Assembly: GCF_021532375.1 (NCBI RefSeq)
Contig: NZ_JAKGAP010000049.1
Span: forward strand, 1-50,370
Direction of reading: 5' to 3'
Length of the DNA stretch: 50,370 nt
Source: Paenibacillus alkaliterrae
GTDB taxonomy: Bacteria; Bacillota; Bacilli; Paenibacillales; Paenibacillaceae
The notes below the pieces were generated by a model that did no database searches, had not been told where the DNA came from, and worked only from the letters and a program-made list of their open reading frames with translations. How positions within the stretch are numbered: the first letter of the stretch is position 1; each line of letters opens with the position of its first letter. Both the position numbers and the translations under genes were made by a program. Below are positions 35,677-45,000 of the stretch, one piece after another.

Positions 35677-36984
35677 TTAATTTTTGTAAAAGCGAGGGAG
35701 ATAAGCTTTGTTCGCTTCGAGCATCTCCTCGAGCAGCGTCTTGGCGACCGCGACGCTTGGAACGAGCGGATGATGCGCCAGCGCTTGCAGCGCGATGCCT
35801 CTATCACCGCTTATGGCAGCTTCGATCGTCAGCGACTCATAGGTTTTGACGGCATGCATAAGCCCTTTTATTTGCTCGGGAACGCGCTGCAGCGGCAGCG
35901 GGATCGGACCCTGCGCCGTCACGACACAGTTCACCTCGATACTGGCATCCGCCGGCAAGAAGTCGATAATGCCGCCGTTTCTGACGTTCAGCGTCTGAAT
36001 ATCGCGCTTATCCGTGTACAGCGAATGCATCAGATTCACCGCAGCCTCGGAATAATAGGCGCCGCCGCGCTTTTCCAGCTGCTTCGGCTTCTCGCTCAGG
36101 TTCACGTCCTTGTAGAGCTCGAACAGCTCCTCTTCGACCCGGCTCACCACATCCGCGCGCGTGCCGTTTTTCTCCATCGACTCCTTCATATCCTTGAACA
36201 TCGCATCGGTCATGTAGAAGTAACGAAGATAGTACGTAGGAAGCGCACCAAGCGAGCTGAGGAAATCCGCATCCCAGTCAAAAGCGGTCACATTGGCCGC
36301 CGAATAGTCGCGTCCGCCGCCGATCATCTCCGGCAGCTTATCCTCGCCGTTCACGTAAGCGGCCGTAACCCAATGCAGGTGGTTGATGCCGACGAATTCA
36401 GGCAGCACGTCCCGTTCGCTCACGCCGTATTCCTTAGCCAGAAATTTTTGGAAATTGATCGGTGAGTTGCATAGTCCGACCGTCTTCACGCGGCTGTGCT
36501 TCTGCACCGCTTCCGTCACGATGCCCGCCGGATTTGTAAAGTTCAGCATCCATGCATCCGGTGCAAGCTCCTCGATATCCTTGCTGATGTCGAGAATGAC
36601 GGGCACGGTGCGCAATGCCTTGAACATGCCGCCCGGACCGGTCGTTTCCTGCCCGATCACACCGTGGGAAATCGGTATATGCTCGTCGCGGCGCCTCGCT
36701 TCAAGAAGGCCGACCCGCATTTGCGTCGTGACGAAATCCGCGCCGGCAATCGCTTCGCGGCGGTCCAGCGTAAGCTTCACCTCGATCGGGACACCGGCTT
36801 TCTCGACCATGCGCTTAGCCAATTCGCCGACGATCGCCAGCTTGCGGCGGCCTTCCTCAATATCGACGAGCCAAAGCTCACGGATCGGCATTTCGTCGTA
36901 TTTTTTGATGAAGCCTTCGACGATTTCCGGCGTATATGAGGAGCCCCCGCCAATGACGGCTACCTTTAACGGTTTTTTGGACAT
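35677..36984 (-). CDS. 6-phospho-beta-glucosidase (glycoside hydrolase family 4)
   Basis: A 435-residue NAD+- and divalent-metal-dependent glycosidase that cleaves 6-phosphorylated disaccharides by an oxidation-elimination route. The Rossmann loop VAVIGGGSSYTPE starts at residue 8; metal ligands are Cys172 (GLCNSP) and His202 (NHLHW); LNFTNPAG near 148 is conserved. It resembles LicH/CelF. GGAGG lies 8 bases before the ATG. No PTS genes occur nearby; instead a BadF-type kinase precedes it by 36 bases, so the phosphate may be added after import. The exact sugar is unknown. Confidence 0.9.
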   Translation of the reverse strand: MSKKPLKVAVIGGGSSYTPEIVEGFIKKYDEMPIRELWLVDIEEGRRKLAIVGELAKRMVEKAGVPIEVKLTLDRREAIAGADFVTTQMRVGLLEARRRDEHIPISHGVIGQETTGPGGMFKALRTVPVILDISKDIEELAPDAWMLNFTNPAGIVTEAVQKHSRVKTVGLCNSPINFQKFLAKEYGVSERDVLPEFVGINHLHWVTAAYVNGEDKLPEMIGGGRDYSAANVTAFDWDADFLSSLGALPTYYLRYFYMTDAMFKDMKESMEKNGTRADVVSRVEEELFELYKDVNLSEKPKQLEKRGGAYYSEAAVNLMHSLYTDKRDIQTLNVRNGGIIDFLPADASIEVNCVVTAQGPIPLPLQRVPEQIKGLMHAVKTYESLTIEAAISGDRGIALQALAHHPLVPSVAVAKTLLEEMLEANKAYLPRFYKN

Positions 36985-37020
36985 ATGGATTACCTCCTAA
37001 TGGTAGATGATATGCTCACG

Positions 37021-37983
37021 CTAAAATGTAATTCTTCTTAATGCCGCATCCGTCGCGTCATCAATCTTCATGCCGCTGCTGTCCATCGCGCTCATGACCG
37101 CACCGATGACCGGATCGACCGTCAGCTTAACCGTTGTCGCCAGCGGGGCTGCCGCATAAACGGCTTCCCGGATGGCGTCAATCATATGCGGCGTGCTGCC
37201 GCGCGACAGCACGCTGCCGGTCAAGACGACATCGAACGTTTCGTTTTCCATGCCCAGGCGCCTGATAAGCGCATTAACGGCATTTCCATGCTCCTTGCCC
37301 GCCTCCCGCAAAATACGGATGGCAACCGGATCGCCTTGGGCTGCCGCCTCAAACATCACCTTCGCCAGCTCGCGGGGAGGACGTATCCCATTATCGAGCG
37401 CATCGTCATACATTTCCTGTATGCTGCTGTATCCGAGGCGCTGCGGCACCAGCTCGCTTAGCAGCGTCGGCTGCTCTCTTCCCTCCCAGGCGCGCACCGC
37501 GCTGCGGAAGGCATGAATCGCCAGATCCGAGCCCGAGCCTTGGCCGTCTCCGAACAAATAGCCGAAACCGCCATACTGCAGCTCCTCTCCTTGCGCATTG
37601 CGGGCCGCAGCGTTAAAGCCGGTGCCGCTAATGATGACCGCGCCATAGGATTGCCTGGTGCCGGCGCGCATGCCGATCATTGTATCGCATGCGATGGCAT
37701 GCCGTTCATAATGAAGGGAAGCGAACATCGGACGCAATATCGAGTAATCGCGCTCCCGGTCCGCGCCTGCGAGACCAAAGTAAGCAAAGGTCACATGCTC
37801 CTTCGCCGCTCCCGCTTCCCGCAGCGCCTGCTGACAGGCAGCATCAATATGATTTCCCGCTTCCTCAAAGGCCGTTTGATGGTTGCCGTTGCCGCCATGC
37901 CCGCGGCCCAGCACACGGCCAGCTTCGTCCACAATTAAGGCATGCGTCTTGCTGCCTCCTGCGTCTACGCCTAGAAAAATCAA
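37021..37983 (-). CDS. BadF/BadG/NagK-type sugar kinase
   Basis: A 320-residue ASKHA-fold ATPase like N-acetylglucosamine kinase. LGVDAGGSKTHALIVD is the phosphate-1 loop, IISGTGFNAAARN phosphate-2 and VVLTGSVLSRG the adenosine loop; GDGQGSGSDLAIHA is typical of the group. I prefer TTG 37983 as start, 9 bases after AAGGAGA; the in-frame GTG at 37992 abuts that site and gives three more residues. It lies upstream of the GH4 gene and probably phosphorylates an amino sugar or disaccharide for it. The regulator's terminator separates it from the AraC gene. Confidence 0.8.
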   Translation of the reverse strand: MIFLGVDAGGSKTHALIVDEAGRVLGRGHGGNGNHQTAFEEAGNHIDAACQQALREAGAAKEHVTFAYFGLAGADRERDYSILRPMFASLHYERHAIACDTMIGMRAGTRQSYGAVIISGTGFNAAARNAQGEELQYGGFGYLFGDGQGSGSDLAIHAFRSAVRAWEGREQPTLLSELVPQRLGYSSIQEMYDDALDNGIRPPRELAKVMFEAAAQGDPVAIRILREAGKEHGNAVNALIRRLGMENETFDVVLTGSVLSRGSTPHMIDAIREAVYAAAPLATTVKLTVDPVIGAVMSAMDSSGMKIDDATDAALRRITF

Positions 37984-38029
37984 CTCGCTCACTCTCCTTC
38001 AGGAATAATCTATTGCTTTATTTTAAAAC

Positions 38030-38067
38030 AAAAAAACACCGTTCTTCTAATGATAAAGAACGATGTT
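38030..38067 (-). terminator. Terminator after the AraC-family gene
   Basis: On the minus strand AACATCGTTCTT pairs with AAGAACGGTGTT around a 9-base loop, then TTTTTTTG. It lies 20 bases after the regulator stop and only about 45 bases before the kinase start, so it may attenuate read-through into the kinase gene. Confidence 0.85.
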
Positions 38068-38086
38068 ATGATACAATCTTACTGTT

Positions 38087-38938
38087 TTAGGAGCGGAGCT
38101 CGGATGGAAGCTTGCCAATATGCTGCTTGAACAGCCGGTTAAAATTGGATAGATTGCGGAATCCGCATTCCCCCGCCACTTCGATAATTTTATGATCGGT
38201 TGATTCCAATAAATGCGCAGCCTGCGAAAGCCGGAGCTGGATTAAATAGTCCATGGGCGAGGTGCCTACTGCTTGCACAAACAACGCGCTAAACCTTGAA
38301 GGGCTGAGATGCGCCGCTTCCGCCAGCTCCCTGAGCGTCCACGGATACGCAATATTGGCCTCAATCGCTGCCAACACGCCGCGAATCGTCTCCATCCCGC
38401 GGGCATGCTGCGGCCATCCCGCTTTATTTTTAGCGAAATAACGATTGACGTACGCAAGAAATTGAATAAGCTGCGCCCTGATTACCATCTCGAAATGCGG
38501 TTCCTTGCGTTCAAATTCGGCAGCCATTTGTATTATGATTTCTGCTAATCGGGTATGCTCGGGATGTCTCCGGTCCAGCACATTGTCAAAGCGCTGACCC
38601 ATCTCGCGAAAAGGAACGAGCAGCTCCGGATCATAGCGCTGTTCCAAAGCGAGATAGGCAGGGTCGAACATGACAATAGTCATGACCAGATCCTCCGCTT
38701 CGAATGCGCGGTGCAGATCGTTAGAGTTGATCAGAATCAGATCTCCCTGCCGGAAATCGTACCGGGCTCCGTTGATCAGATAATAGCCGCTGCCTTTTTG
38801 TATATAGTTCATTTCGAGCGCTGTATGCCAATGCAGCCTTTGAAAGGTTGGCGATACACCCGCAGTTTGCGAAATCTTCATCGGAAAAGCTTGCGGGAGC
38901 TCGATTTGGTCTTTGCTGATGGAAGGAAACAGCTTCAT
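38087..38938 (-). CDS. AraC-family transcriptional regulator
   Basis: A 283-residue regulator. Residues ~30-110 form a cupin-like sensor (HWHTALEMNYIQKGSGYYLINGARY in two strands, RQGDLILINSNDLH). The last 100 residues are the double HTH: YPWTLRELAEAAHLSPSRFSALF, then HKIIEVAGECGFRNLSNFNRLFKQHIGKLPSELR. The ATG at 38938 follows AGGAGG by 7 bases; the longer frame is ignored. It precedes the kinase and GH4 genes in the same direction and probably activates them in response to their sugar. Confidence 0.9.
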   Translation of the reverse strand: MKLFPSISKDQIELPQAFPMKISQTAGVSPTFQRLHWHTALEMNYIQKGSGYYLINGARYDFRQGDLILINSNDLHRAFEAEDLVMTIVMFDPAYLALEQRYDPELLVPFREMGQRFDNVLDRRHPEHTRLAEIIIQMAAEFERKEPHFEMVIRAQLIQFLAYVNRYFAKNKAGWPQHARGMETIRGVLAAIEANIAYPWTLRELAEAAHLSPSRFSALFVQAVGTSPMDYLIQLRLSQAAHLLESTDHKIIEVAGECGFRNLSNFNRLFKQHIGKLPSELRS

Positions 38939-38989
38939 GCTTAGTCCTCCTAAAAAGTTTGCATTCGCAAAACTTTGCATGTACATGAT

Positions 38990-39269
38990 TTAATACATTT
39001 TTTCAGCGTCCCTCGGTAAACCTTGTACATGCCTAAGATGTGCAGACACTCTCTCGTCAACGCCAATCGAATACTCATAACCAAAAAACTCTGCTACTTG
39101 GACAGCAACGGTATATGTCTTTGACAACATATATAATATCATAGTCTTGAAAACAATCTTTCTTCACATTCGGATTTGTCCGGGAGCCATTCATAATAAC
39201 CGCACGAATTCGTTCATCCGCTATGGCGGTGTTCAAGATTAAGTCCATCATTTCCTTTTCATTCCTCAT
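38990..39269 (-). pseudogene. aadK-like aminoglycoside 6-adenylyltransferase with internal deletion
   Basis: The first ~48 codons (MRNEKEMMDLILNTAIADE, IRAVIMNGSRTNPNVKKD, YDIIYVVKDI) are the N-terminus of AadK/ANT(6) streptomycin adenylyltransferases. The frame then breaks and stops at 39075. In another frame the DNA continues as VAVQVAEFFGYEYSIGVDER and VSAHLRHVQGLPRDAEKMY, then a stop at 38990-38992, matching the family C-terminus. About 200 middle codons are therefore missing and the two ends are out of frame. GGGGG precedes the ATG, 1 base after the preceding gene's stop: it once formed an operon with the intact nucleotidyltransferase. Confidence 0.85.
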
Positions 39270-39270
39270 T

Positions 39271-40107
39271 TTAGCCCCCTAATTCATTCTTGATTTTCAT
39301 ACGAGCGAAATTCCTGAAGGCAAGAAGTTTGGCTTGATCCCATTCCTTGCCGCCTGTTTTTCTATGTTCCTCCGTTACTTTATCCGACGAACGATAGACG
39401 TCAAGCGCTAGTTGGATAACGGTATGATATTCCTGAGGCAAATGTCCCAGTCCCCATTCACCGCCTTCATCTTTGCTATGTACAGACTGACAGTCTTCGC
39501 TCATTAGTTGAAATACACGGCAAATGTTCAGCACGCTGTAAAAAGGAGTCTCTAGAATATGCTCATCTTCAAGAATCCAGTCAAGGTCATCCATAACTGC
39601 TTCCATAAAATGCTGCCAATTCACTTGACCGAAAATCTCCGATATCGGTTTGCCATATAAGCAGACACCGCGCTGCGCTACATACGCTAAGTGTGAGGAT
39701 AAGTCCGTATCGGTCCGCTCTTTGCTGTAGTCTACTTCAAGATTAAGGATCTTGTCATGCCACCCCGAACTGTAATGCACTTCAAAAGGCGTTGGTACGG
39801 GTACTTTCTTTGCGACATCAGCTGTGATAACACTTAGCTCAACGTTCCCAATCATAGGTCTATTGGACGTCACTTTAGCGATTGCGATTCCAACTGCTTC
39901 GGCCAAATCGGCTTCTAATTTGCCGTCAACAACCACAATTAAATCAATATCGCTTTTAGGCCGATAGTAGCTGCCCATGGCTAATGAGCCGTGAAGGTAG
40001 ATTCCTGTCACCTTTTTACCTGCCTCGCTTTTCAGCCGCTCCATAAGATTTACGACAAATCGCTTTATATCTTCATCACAGTTGGGCCATGCTTGCGGTC
40101 CAGTCAT
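39271..40107 (-). CDS. Aminoglycoside nucleotidyltransferase, AadA/ANT(9)-like
   Basis: A 278-residue nucleotidyltransferase. The active-site motif is LHGSLAMGSYYRPKSDIDLIVVV (Gly-Ser and the Asp-x-Asp pair, residues ~40-62); the C-terminal helical domain (DDLDWILEDE, YSVLNICRVFQLMSED, GKEWDQAKLLAFRNF) matches the DUF4111 region of spectinomycin/streptomycin adenylyltransferases. Resistance activity is plausible but not shown; chromosomal homologues often have no strong phenotype. ATG 40107 has AGGAG 8 bases upstream. The guaA terminator ends only ~25 bases before it. The DNA looks more AT-rich than the flanking operons. Confidence 0.8.
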   Translation of the reverse strand: MTGPQAWPNCDEDIKRFVVNLMERLKSEAGKKVTGIYLHGSLAMGSYYRPKSDIDLIVVVDGKLEADLAEAVGIAIAKVTSNRPMIGNVELSVITADVAKKVPVPTPFEVHYSSGWHDKILNLEVDYSKERTDTDLSSHLAYVAQRGVCLYGKPISEIFGQVNWQHFMEAVMDDLDWILEDEHILETPFYSVLNICRVFQLMSEDCQSVHSKDEGGEWGLGHLPQEYHTVIQLALDVYRSSDKVTEEHRKTGGKEWDQAKLLAFRNFARMKIKNELGG

Positions 40108-40131
40108 AGATATCACTCCTAAAGCAATTTT

Positions 40132-40184
40132 AAAAAAGCTGTTTGAACATATTGGTCATGCCAATATGTCAAGCAGCTTTTTTT
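40132..40184 (-). terminator. Terminator after guaA
   Basis: A very long stem (AAAAAAGCTG with CAGCTTTTTT and ACATATTGG with CCAATATGT) between guaA and the nucleotidyltransferase gene. Both strands end in T runs. On the minus strand it stops guaA transcription 18 bases after the stop codon. Confidence 0.9.
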
Positions 40185-40201
40185 ATTGATTTATTCGTTT
40201 A

Positions 40202-41740
40202 TTATTCCCACTCAATTGTAGCAGGCGGTTTCGATGTTACGTCATAGACGATACGGTTCACGTTGTCTACTTCGTTAACGATACGTACGGAAATTTTCTC
40301 GAGCACATCCCAAGGGATACGCGCCCAGTCAGCCGTCATGCCGTCGATCGAAGTAACCGCGCGGATACCGACCGTGTAGGAATACGTACGGGCATCGCCC
40401 ATTACGCCTACGCTCTTCATGTTCGGAAGAGCTGTGAAGTACTGCCAAATTTCACGATCAAGGCCGGCCTTCGCAATTTCATCGCGTAGAATTGCATCGG
40501 ATTCACGAACGATATGCAGCTTGTCCTCCGTTACTTCGCCAAGGACACGGATCGCCAAACCCGGACCCGGGAATGGCTGACGCCATACGATCGCTTCAGG
40601 AAGTCCGCATTCCTCGCCGACTTTACGAACCTCGTCCTTGAACAGCGCTTTTAGAGGCTCAACGAGCTTGAACTTGATATCCTCCGGCAAGCCGCCGACA
40701 TTGTGGTGAGATTTGATCGTTTGCGCCGTAGCCGTACCGCTCTCAACGATGTCGGTATACAGCGTGCCTTGCGCCAGAAATTCAAAATCGTCCAGCTTGT
40801 CCGATTCTTCCTGGAAAGAGTAAATGAACTCGTTGCCGATAATTTTACGTTTTTGCTCGGGATCGTCAACGCCCTTCAGCTTGCCGAGGAAACGCTCCTG
40901 CGCATCGATTTTCAAAACCTTCATATCGAACTTGCCGACAAATGTGTCCATTACACTTTCCGCCTCGCCTTTGCGCAGCAAGCCATGATCGATGAACATG
41001 CAAGTCAGCTGGTCGCCGATCGCTTTGTGAAGAAGAATCGCCACAACGGAGGAATCTACGCCGCCGGAAAGCGCGCACAGCACCTTTTTGTCGCCGACTT
41101 GGTTGCGGATGTCTCGAATCGCATCCTCAATGAACGACTCCATCGTCCAATTGCCGTCGCAATCGCAAACATTGTACAGGAAGTTGCGGATCATTTCGTT
41201 TCCGAATTCGGAGTGACGCACCTCCGGGTGGAATTGCACCGCATAGAAATGACGATCCGGATGGCTCATCGCCGCAACCGGAGCATGCTCCGTGCTCGCG
41301 TCGATCTGAAAGCCTTCCGGCAGCTCGACGACATGGTCGCCGTGGCTCATCCATACATTTTGAACCTTATCAAGTCCGAAGCCGATGCGGGTGCCATCCG
41401 CGAATACAACCTCCGCTTTGCCGTACTCGCGTTTGCCCGCGCGCTCGACCTTGCCCTGAAGCTGGTGGGACATCATCTGCATACCGTAGCAAATGCCGAA
41501 AATCGGAATGTTCAAATCATAGATAGCCGGATCTACAAGCGGTGAATTTTGTTCGTAAACGCTCGCCGGTCCTCCCGAGAATACGATACCCTTCGGCTGT
41601 AATTCGCGGATCCGTTCCACCGACGTGTTGTAAGGCAGCAGCTCGCTGTATACTCCTAAATCGCGAATACGGCGCGCAATCAGTTGGTTGTATTGTCCTC
41701 CGAAATCGAGAACAACGATGATTTCATTTTGCTTAGTCAT
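40202..41740 (-). CDS. guaA: GMP synthase (glutamine-hydrolysing)
   Basis: A 512-residue enzyme converting XMP to GMP. The N-terminal ~190 residues are the glutaminase: Cys84 in [10 protein letters not shown] and the His-Glu pair in [13 protein letters not shown]. The ATP pyrophosphatase domain has the P-loop [11 protein letters not shown] near residue 225; the C-terminal dimerisation domain ends in [12 protein letters not shown]. Length is standard. GGGAGG precedes the ATG. A single-gene unit with its own promoter; no purine riboswitch is visible in its very short leader. Confidence 0.97.
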   Translation of the reverse strand: MTKQNEIIVVLDFGGQYNQLIARRIRDLGVYSELLPYNTSVERIRELQPKGIVFSGGPASVYEQNSPLVDPAIYDLNIPIFGICYGMQMMSHQLQGKVERAGKREYGKAEVVFADGTRIGFGLDKVQNVWMSHGDHVVELPEGFQIDASTEHAPVAAMSHPDRHFYAVQFHPEVRHSEFGNEMIRNFLYNVCDCDGNWTMESFIEDAIRDIRNQVGDKKVLCALSGGVDSSVVAILLHKAIGDQLTCMFIDHGLLRKGEAESVMDTFVGKFDMKVLKIDAQERFLGKLKGVDDPEQKRKIIGNEFIYSFQEESDKLDDFEFLAQGTLYTDIVESGTATAQTIKSHHNVGGLPEDIKFKLVEPLKALFKDEVRKVGEECGLPEAIVWRQPFPGPGLAIRVLGEVTEDKLHIVRESDAILRDEIAKAGLDREIWQYFTALPNMKSVGVMGDARTYSYTVGIRAVTSIDGMTADWARIPWDVLEKISVRIVNEVDNVNRIVYDVTSKPPATIEWE

Positions 41741-41768
41741 TACCGAGCCTCCCTCAATAGATGTAGTA

Positions 41769-41798
41769 ATTATATATAAGGCGGTTTGAGGGAGTCAA
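41769..41798 (-). promoter_or_regulatory. guaA promoter
   Basis: On the minus strand TTGACT (41793-41798), 18-base spacer, TATAAT (41769-41774). The leader would be only about 20 bases, ruling out a riboswitch. Confidence 0.8.
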
Positions 41799-41849
41799 GG
41801 CGAATAAGCGGTACTTTTCGCTGGAAGCCGTGATTGGAGGAAAATGGTA

Positions 41850-41886
41850 AAGCACTCCCCGCAAAACCAGCATGCGGAGAGCGCTT
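41850..41886 (-). terminator. Terminator of the moxR-DUF58-transglutaminase operon
   Basis: Fourteen-base arms AAGCGCTCTCCGCA and TGCGGGGAGTGCTT on the minus strand pair completely if two G-U pairs are allowed; on the plus strand those positions would be A-C mismatches, so the hairpin is built for minus-strand RNA. A TTTACCATTTT stretch follows. It lies 200 bases after the operon's last stop, beyond a repeat element. Confidence 0.7.
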
Positions 41887-41940
41887 CATTTTTCAAGGCT
41901 GATGGCGGGATTCGGGTGCATTTATGCACTTGGTGCTGCC

Positions 41941-42049
41941 GGGGCTCGAATGGTGCGCTATAGTGGATATATCCAGTAACTTCGGGCTGTTGAGGCTCGA
42001 ATGAATCGCTATAGTGGAAAGATCCAGTTACTAAGTGCTGTCGAGCCCC
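41941..42049. repeat. Two 51-bp tandem units bounded by a 9-bp inverted repeat
   Basis: Units at 41943-41993 and 41994-42044 share GGCTCGAATG, CGCTATAGTGGA, ATCCAGT and GCTGT. The pair is enclosed by GGGGCTCGA and its exact reverse complement TCGAGCCCC. Each unit contains a small palindrome (TGGATATATCCA in the first). A 93-codon minus-strand frame (41795-42076) runs through it with 17-residue repeats, but it lacks a ribosome site. I read it as a non-coding intergenic repeat. It fills the 350-base gap between guaA and the transglutaminase operon together with the terminator. Confidence 0.7.
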
Positions 42050-42091
42050 GGATGGAGAAACTATTGTGCGTTTCATTTTCTTGGAAATTGG

Positions 42092-45000
42092 TTACTTGGG
42101 AGATTTGAGCGCATATTTGCGCTCATCCTGCTCCTTTTGGTCCGATCGGGCCGGCTGCTGCGTTTTGTAAACCGGGCGTTTGCCCAATACGCGGATGACG
42201 CTGCGAAGCGCCGAAGGCGTAGGGGCAGCCGGCCATCGTCCGGGTGCGGCGAACTGCGCTTCCTCGATCCAGCTGACAAGCCGGCGGAGCGCATCCTGCT
42301 GCTCCGCCGCGAGAGCCGGTTCAGCGGCGAGCGCGTATTCCCGCGCGGTCAGCCGCGGGGCGTGATCGCCGAAACGGCGATGAAGCAGCGGCGCCAGCGC
42401 ATCCGCGACAGCGGCGAAGCTGGCGCGCAGGCGCGCATCCGCGCCGCGCGGCGCGGCGGCATAGCCGCGTCCGCGTGCTTTGGCTCGGCGCGGCGGCATA
42501 GCCGCGCCGGTTTGTCGCAAGCGCGAGTCCGCGGCTTGCGGAGCGGGGTCGGCTCCGCCGACGAGCTTTGCGACGTCGGCGTGAGCCGCGCCATAGCGGC
42601 GCAGCGCCAGCGCCAGGCGAAGCCGCTGGCGCTGCGCCGCGGCAATGGCCGCGCCCGCGAGCGCTAGCGCGGCCGCGCCTGCGGCGCCTGCAGCGGCGGG
42701 CGAAGCCGCCGCCGCGCCCTTGGCGGCGCCCTGCGCCGCCTGCGCGAGGGCATCCGCCCCGCGCGCCACGGCAGAGGCGGCATAGCCCGCCGCCGCCTCA
42801 AACCAAGCCGCGAGGCCCGCGAAGCTCGCCTCGCCCAACCGCCAAGCTCCGCCGGCTTCGCCCGCTTCACTCCCAAGGTCCGCGGCTGCAAGCTTGGCCG
42901 CGGCTCCGTCTGCGCCGTCCGCAGAACCGGCGGATGCGATATGGACGACGCCGTTAAATCCCGGCGTCGGATCGAAGGGCACCCAGCCTGCGCCTGGGAA
43001 ATAAACCTCGACCCACGCATGCGCATCTGAGCCGCGCACCTCGTAGGCCACCAGCTCCGCAGCTCTCTCGCTGCCCTCATTCCGGCTCTCACTATACTCG
43101 CGCTCGCTGCCCGGGCTGCCCTCATTCCGGCTCTCACCATACTCGCTCTCACTACTCGAGTTGCCCTCATTCCGGCTCTCACCATACTCGCTCCCACTAC
43201 TCGAGTTGCCCTCATTCCGGCTCTCACCATACTCGCTCTCGCTGCCGCGCTGGCTCTCCTGATTACCAGCCACATTCCCGCTAACAGCAATCTCCCCAAC
43301 CGGTGTCCCGGCAGTAAAGCCCTTCACCCATCTGGCAGGGATGCCTTGCGAGCGAAGCAGCACGACCATCGCGCTGGAGAAATGCACGCAATAGCCTTGT
43401 CGCTTATCAAACAGGAAATAATCGACGAAATCGCTGCCTTCCGGCGGCACCGAGCTGCCGGCAAGCGTATAGGCGTAATTTTCTTTCAAAAATTGTTCAA
43501 TCGCCTTCACCTGATCATAACGGCTGGTCACCCCTCCGCCGGCGACCTCCGCCGCTAATGCAGCCACGCGTCCGGGAAGCGAGCCCGGCAACTGCAAATA
43601 CGGTTCCAGCTCAGCCTCAAGCTTTTCATCCGAAGACAACGAAGCTGCACTTGACCCTTCATCTTCGAAGTCCGCCGTCAATCCGCCTTCCGATTCTCCG
43701 TCCAAAAGCCGCAATTGCGCCTCATCCGTAATCGCCATCACGCTTTCCACCGTGTATTGCTCCACCTTCGCCGTTTCCGAAGGGGCATACATAGCGCTTG
43801 AATCTTCATCGAAAACGTAGCTGCCCAGCTTTCGGCGGGGATCCGCGGCGACGAGATCGGTCACTCGGCCGAATAGTCCGGACGTAAACAGCGGCATCGC
43901 TGCCGTCGGATCCTTCCATACGACCGTTTGACGAATAACGGGTCCTTGCAGTCCATTGCCCGCTGCCAGCGCTGCTTCCCCGGATGCCTTACCGTCTGCA
44001 CCGCGAATGGGAAACAGCACGGTGCTGCTCCAGTCATCGCTCCAGCCGCGTCCGTCGTACAGCCGTTTCGATTCCCCGCGCCAATAAGCTTTTACCGCAG
44101 AGCTGCCCGTAAAGATAACCCGATTATCCTTCTGCACGGGAGCGCCCAGCTCCCTGTCGTCAAAGCCATAGCCGGTAAAAGCGCCGCCCAATCGTCCCGC
44201 GCTCGCTTGTCCCATAACAGATGCCGCTTCCGACTGATTTCCAAGCGAGCGAACGGCATTTTCCAATCGGTCGTTCATGGACGCCGTCCAGCTCGCGGGC
44301 GGCAGCGCGGATTCCCGTCCGTTCGAGAACAATAAGCTGCAGCCGATAATCGTCAGCACGACAAAAGCCGCCCCGAACAGCCAGCGCATATCCAGCCCCT
44401 TGAGCTTTCCGATTCCTGTCTCGAATATACGCTGAACGCGCGGAACGGAAACAATCGCGCCCAACAGAAGCCCTTCGGCCGCGGTTCGCATTAAGCTGCC
44501 CATTATGTCAAATCCCAGCCATACGTGCAGCGTAATTAAATAAACGACCGTTATGCAAGCAAGGCCGAGCGCGGTCTGACGCATCCATAGCAGCGCCTGC
44601 AGAGCCGGCGCCAGCATCGCCCAGCCAATGAACAGGAGCATCGTCCGCAGCTCGCCGGACATGGCCCAAAGCCCATTTTTAACAAGGAGCAGAAGATGAT
44701 CCTTCAACATGCCGGGAAATGCTATTATCCATTGCATGCCGCTTTGGTCCGGGCCTTTATACAGCCACATGAGGCTCAGCACGCAAAGCACCGCATTCAT
44801 CGACAGGGTAACGCCCATCGGCATTCGAAATATGCCGAGCATCAGAATGCAGCCGATCACGAGAAGAAGCGGTCCGGGATGATAAATAACCGACCATTCG
44901 CCGGCATTCACCCAAGGCAGCAGCCACTCGGCCAGCAAACCGAATAATAGAGCGCTCGTAACGAATCGGTAGGCAAAAGATTCTTCAGCCGCTTCACCGC

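Noticed and set aside
39075..39269. 64-codon gene taken as an intact small protein
   Set aside because: Its first 48 codons are an AadK-type N-terminus and the family C-terminus continues in another frame; it is a deletion pseudogene.
41741..41800. Purine riboswitch upstream of guaA
   Set aside because: The promoter lies about 20 bases before the ribosome site, leaving no room for an aptamer, and none of the conserved joining motifs are present.
41795..42076. 93-codon minus-strand frame with 17-residue repeats
   Set aside because: The repeats follow from the 51-bp DNA repeat; the start lacks a ribosome site and the frame also crosses a terminator hairpin.
43071..43250. Regular direct repeats as a possible CRISPR array
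   Set aside because: The 45-bp units are contiguous without unique spacers and encode an in-frame peptide repeat inside a large gene.
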